64,000 nt of DNA from Suillus spraguei. Taxonomy: Eukaryota; Basidiomycota; Agaricomycetes; Boletales; Suillaceae. The stretch covers positions 1 through 64,000 of the forward strand of contig JABCPU010000113.1 in assembly GCA_016800925.1 (NCBI GenBank). The letters run 5' to 3'. Under the pieces are notes generated by a model. That model saw nothing but the letters and a program-made list of their open reading frames with translations, was not told the origin of the DNA and did no database searches. Made by a program: the position numbers and the translations under genes. The stretch's first letter is position 1, and every line of letters starts with the position of its first letter. Shown here piece after piece: positions 61,282 through 64,000 of the stretch.

Positions 61282-61848
61282 TGTAAAGATACAATCTAGC
61301 CTGGGCTGTAGATAAACCACAGCCTAAGCTAGTATGCGAGTCTTGTGCTCTACCTAGTCTGCCACTCTTGCGAGGCAAGAATGTTCGACCCTAAAGGGAA
61401 TGCTAAGTTAATATAGTTCAATAATGCCCAACCTGTGGTGCAAGAATGCCGTCGGAGGTAGCAAGAGGCTAGCAGTGACCTCTGGTCCATGGGAAACTAG
61501 CGGTAATACTAGTGGTAAGCATGGGAAAGTGGTAGACAAGCGGTAGTGCGAGTGATAAAACTGCAGTAGTGCATGCGGTAAAACTGCGGTAAGGCGTGGG
61601 AAACTGGCAGTAAAACAAGCGGTGAAGCACAGGAAAGTGGTAAAGAGCAGTGGTGTGTGCAGTGGTAAAGAGATCCTTAAGAGACAGTGACTTCAGCAAA
61701 AGACTTTATTCCGTTAGAGACAGTAGTGGTGACAATTCCTAAGTACTGTGTGTACCATAGAGGGAAAAGTAAAAGTACCAGTATGTGCGAAGAGTCCTTT
61801 TTAACATGTACTGTGAATGGCTGGAATACATAGTGAGAATGGTAGTGA
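61282..61848 (+). repeat. LTR-like family C, copy 2 (truncated)
   Basis: Starts TGTAAAGATACAATC inside the copia RNase H fragment. It carries the CGGTA-word region (61490-61670) and is cut at 61848 by copy 3. The inverted copy at the window end continues the sequence that is missing here. Confidence 0.7.
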
Positions 61849-63140
61849 TGTAAAGATACAATCTAGCCTGGGCTGTAGATAAACCATGGCCTAAACTAGT
61901 ATGCGAGTCTTGCGCTCTACCTAGTCTGCTTCACTTGCGAAGGCAAGAATGTTCGACCCTAAAGGGAATGCTAAGTTAATATAGTTCGATATTGCCCAAC
62001 CTGTGGTGCAAGAATGCCATTGGAGGTAGCGAGATGCTAGCGGTGACCTCCGGTCCATGGAAACTTGCGGTAAAACTAGCGGTAAGCGTGGGAATGCAGT
62101 AGGCAAGCAGTAGCATGAACAGTCAAGCTGCGGTAGTATGAGCAGTAAAACTATGGTAAGCATGGGAACTTCTGCAGTAAAACAAGCGGTAGTGTAGTGG
62201 TGAAGCGTGAGAAAGCGGTAGCGCTAGCGGTGAAGCGCAGGAAAGCGGTAAAGAGCAGTAGTGCGTGCAGCAGTAAAGCAATTCTTAGAGGAGACAATGA
62301 CTTCAGTAAAGGACTTTATTTCGTAGTGACAGTATGTCATGAATTCCAAATACAAATCATTACTCTTTTCTCAATTTCCCTAAAGCGTCTAAACCCAGTG
62401 CTAAGACAAACCCAAATCCTATCAAAATCCCCATATCCGCTTCTATAACCAAACTTCCTGATGAAGATAAAGAGATCTTTTATGATGCTATCGGATAAGA
62501 TAAGATAAGATAGTATCACGTGATCTTAGAACTTTCTAGAATATGATGTCATAACAATGTCACAACTATCACATCGTACAATTCTTGTTTCTATTTTATG
62601 ATTGGCTAGTAGTTTCAAACTCAGTTTACATCTCAGTTTCAATATGTGTATATAGTTAGCTAGTTTCGCTGTAGTAGTTCTTTAGTTCAAACCTCTTGTA
62701 TCTACATAGTAGCAATCCAAGACATCCTTGCTCCTCTCTCTTTCCTGGTGATAACCTTAGTTTGAGTCCTAGTCTCTGCCCTTGCATTAATTTGTTTGTG
62801 GGTTGTGACACAGTAGTGGTGACTATTCCTAAGTACCGTGTGTACTATAGGAGGGAAGTAAGGAACAAGTACAAGTACCTAGGAATTTTATATGAAAGGA
62901 ATAGCTACGGAAACAGAAGGGATAGGATTAACATGCAGCAGACATGTAATAAGACTGCACTACAGTTTACAAAACATCACGTACCGGCGAGACTGGATGG
63001 ACATAGGACGGACGGTAAATCTTGCTTGAGGATGCCAAATGGGTTCACGGAGATTGCCGAAGATCACCGCTTCGCAGGAAAGTTGCCGCAGTACAGCCAT
63101 TAAGCTGCAACAAGGCTTCCGGAGTGCAGTGTAGCGAACA
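61849..63140 (+). repeat. LTR-like family C, copy 3 (with nested LTR D)
   Basis: Starts TGTAAAGATACAATC at 61849. It matches copy 1 on both sides of the nested LTR D and through GCTTCCGGAGTG at about 63127, where the two copies diverge. It preserves the empty site for LTR A copy 4. CGGTA words occur at 62060-62260. Confidence 0.7.
62335..62810. repeat. Solo LTR family D
   Basis: A 476-bp block starting TGTCATGAATTCC and ending GGTTGTGACA, flanked by CAGTA on both sides (62330-62334, 62811-62815). The empty site GTGACAGTAGTGGTGAC is seen in copy 1 at about 59202. A GTATATAG box lies at about 62648. No other copy is in the window. Confidence 0.92.
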
Positions 63141-63402
63141 AAGTCATGCTGACCATGAAAGTGCCGTTTTAGACAAGTGTCTCATTACCATCTACAGCGG
63201 CTACCGAGAAAACCCCTATAGCGAGCATTACCCCTTTTCACTTCGCCAGTACTGTTTTCGCTCTGTGGATCCTTGCCCCTTACCAAATCTCGCTACCGAT
63301 GTCCTCCTGTCCATTCCATTTCCGTCTAAGATCCATTGGTGCGTAGCATATTTGTTTCTGCCGTTACTAAAGCTACGGCAAGACTTACCTTACCTTCCGT
63401 GA
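63141..63402. other. Internal or flanking sequence between family C copies
   Basis: No coding seen. It joins copy 3 to the inverted copy 4 and is not matched elsewhere in the window. Confidence 0.4.
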
Positions 63403-64000
63403 TGCCACTTGCTCACTGTGTGCCTCTTAGCTAAATATCTCTATCTCGCTACTGTTCTCGCTATGTATTCCGGCCGTTCATGGTACATGTTAAAAAGGAC
63501 TCTTTGCACATTCCGGTACTTTTACTTTTCCCTCTATGGTACACACAGTACTTAGGAATTGTCACCACTACTGTCTCTAACGGAATAAAGTCTTTCGCTG
63601 AAGTCACTGTCTCTTAAGAATTGTTTTACTGCCACACGCACCACCGCTCTTTACCGCTTTCCCGCGCTTCATCGCTACGCTTCACCACTTGCGCTACGCT
63701 TTCCCGCACTTCATCGCTACACTTCACCGCTTGCGCTACGCTTTCCCGCGCTTCATCGCTACGCTTCACCACTTGTTTTACCACCAGTTTCCCACACCTT
63801 ACCGCAGTTTTACTGCACGCACCACCGCAGTTTTACTGCACGCACTACCACAGTTTTACCACTTTCGCTACCGCTTGTCTACCGCTTTCCCGCGCTTACC
63901 ACTAGTATTACCGCTAGTTTCCCACGGACTGGAGGTCACCGCTAGCATCTTGCTACCTCCGACGGCAGTCTTGCACCACAGGTTAGGCATTATTAGACTA
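63403..64000 (-). repeat. LTR-like family C, copy 4 (inverted, cut by window end)
   Basis: Reverse complement of copy 2, including the GACAGTAGTGGTGACAATTCC region and the CGGTA-word region, and extending beyond copy 2 at its far end (GATAGAGATATTTAGC). The window ends before its TGTAAAG end. Confidence 0.75.
63659..63790. repeat. 42-bp tandem repeat in family C copy 4
   Basis: Three units with CTTCATCGCTAC at 63667, 63709 and 63751, spaced exactly 42 bp. Copies 1-3 lack this expansion. Confidence 0.85.

Overview
The window looks like a transposon-rich stretch of a basidiomycete (mushroom-forming Agaricomycete) nuclear genome. Host genes carry many short introns (about 49-60 nt where I could place them). 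The tRNA and single-copy genes are eukaryotic. The mobile elements are the set typical of Agaricomycetes: Ty1/copia, KDZ (CxC5/CxC6), Plavaka, a Helitron with a DUF6570-like N-terminus, Tc1/mariner and PIF/Harbinger. I cannot name the species from the sequence alone.

Layout. Positions 1-13.4 kb hold broken Ty1/copia elements on both strands. They are cut by solo LTRs and include one scrap of an aspartic protease gene. A KDZ DNA transposon with about 52-bp terminal inverted repeats fills 13.87-19.50 kb and has a solo LTR inside its main gene. From 20.4 to 37.8 kb lies a gene-dense island where I recognise no mobile element: SWP1 (oligosaccharyltransferase), tRNA-Cys(GCA), RPN3 (proteasome lid), an NDUFAF2-like complex I assembly factor, a small acidic/basic protein, a Pro/Ala/Gln-rich repeat protein, an Agaricomycete-type membrane protein, AFI1 (polarity), a hypothetical gene and a flavin-dependent halogenase.

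Transposons resume at 38.2 kb. Two 273-bp MITEs lie in inverted orientation, one of them inside a DUF6532-like gene, and a Plavaka transposase follows with an internal deletion. A Helitron Rep/helicase gene spans 45.7-55.4 kb and is split by a Tc1 element and by a solo LTR with a minisatellite. Positions 58-64 kb are a nest of LTR-like repeats, family C here, full of CGGTA motifs, with two further solo LTRs inside and one copia RNase H fragment.

How it fits together. Nesting gives an order of events: copia, KDZ and Helitron elements came first, then Tc1 and the MITEs, and LTR families A, B and D inserted into them. Five-base target duplications show that three of four family A LTRs, both family B LTRs and the single family D LTR are solo LTRs, the product of LTR-LTR recombination. 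Many stops in the older elements are TGA at conserved arginine positions, the expected outcome of C-to-T change in CGA codons. This suggests CpG methylation rather than classical CpA-directed RIP. Every boundary was placed by eye; no alignment or search was run.
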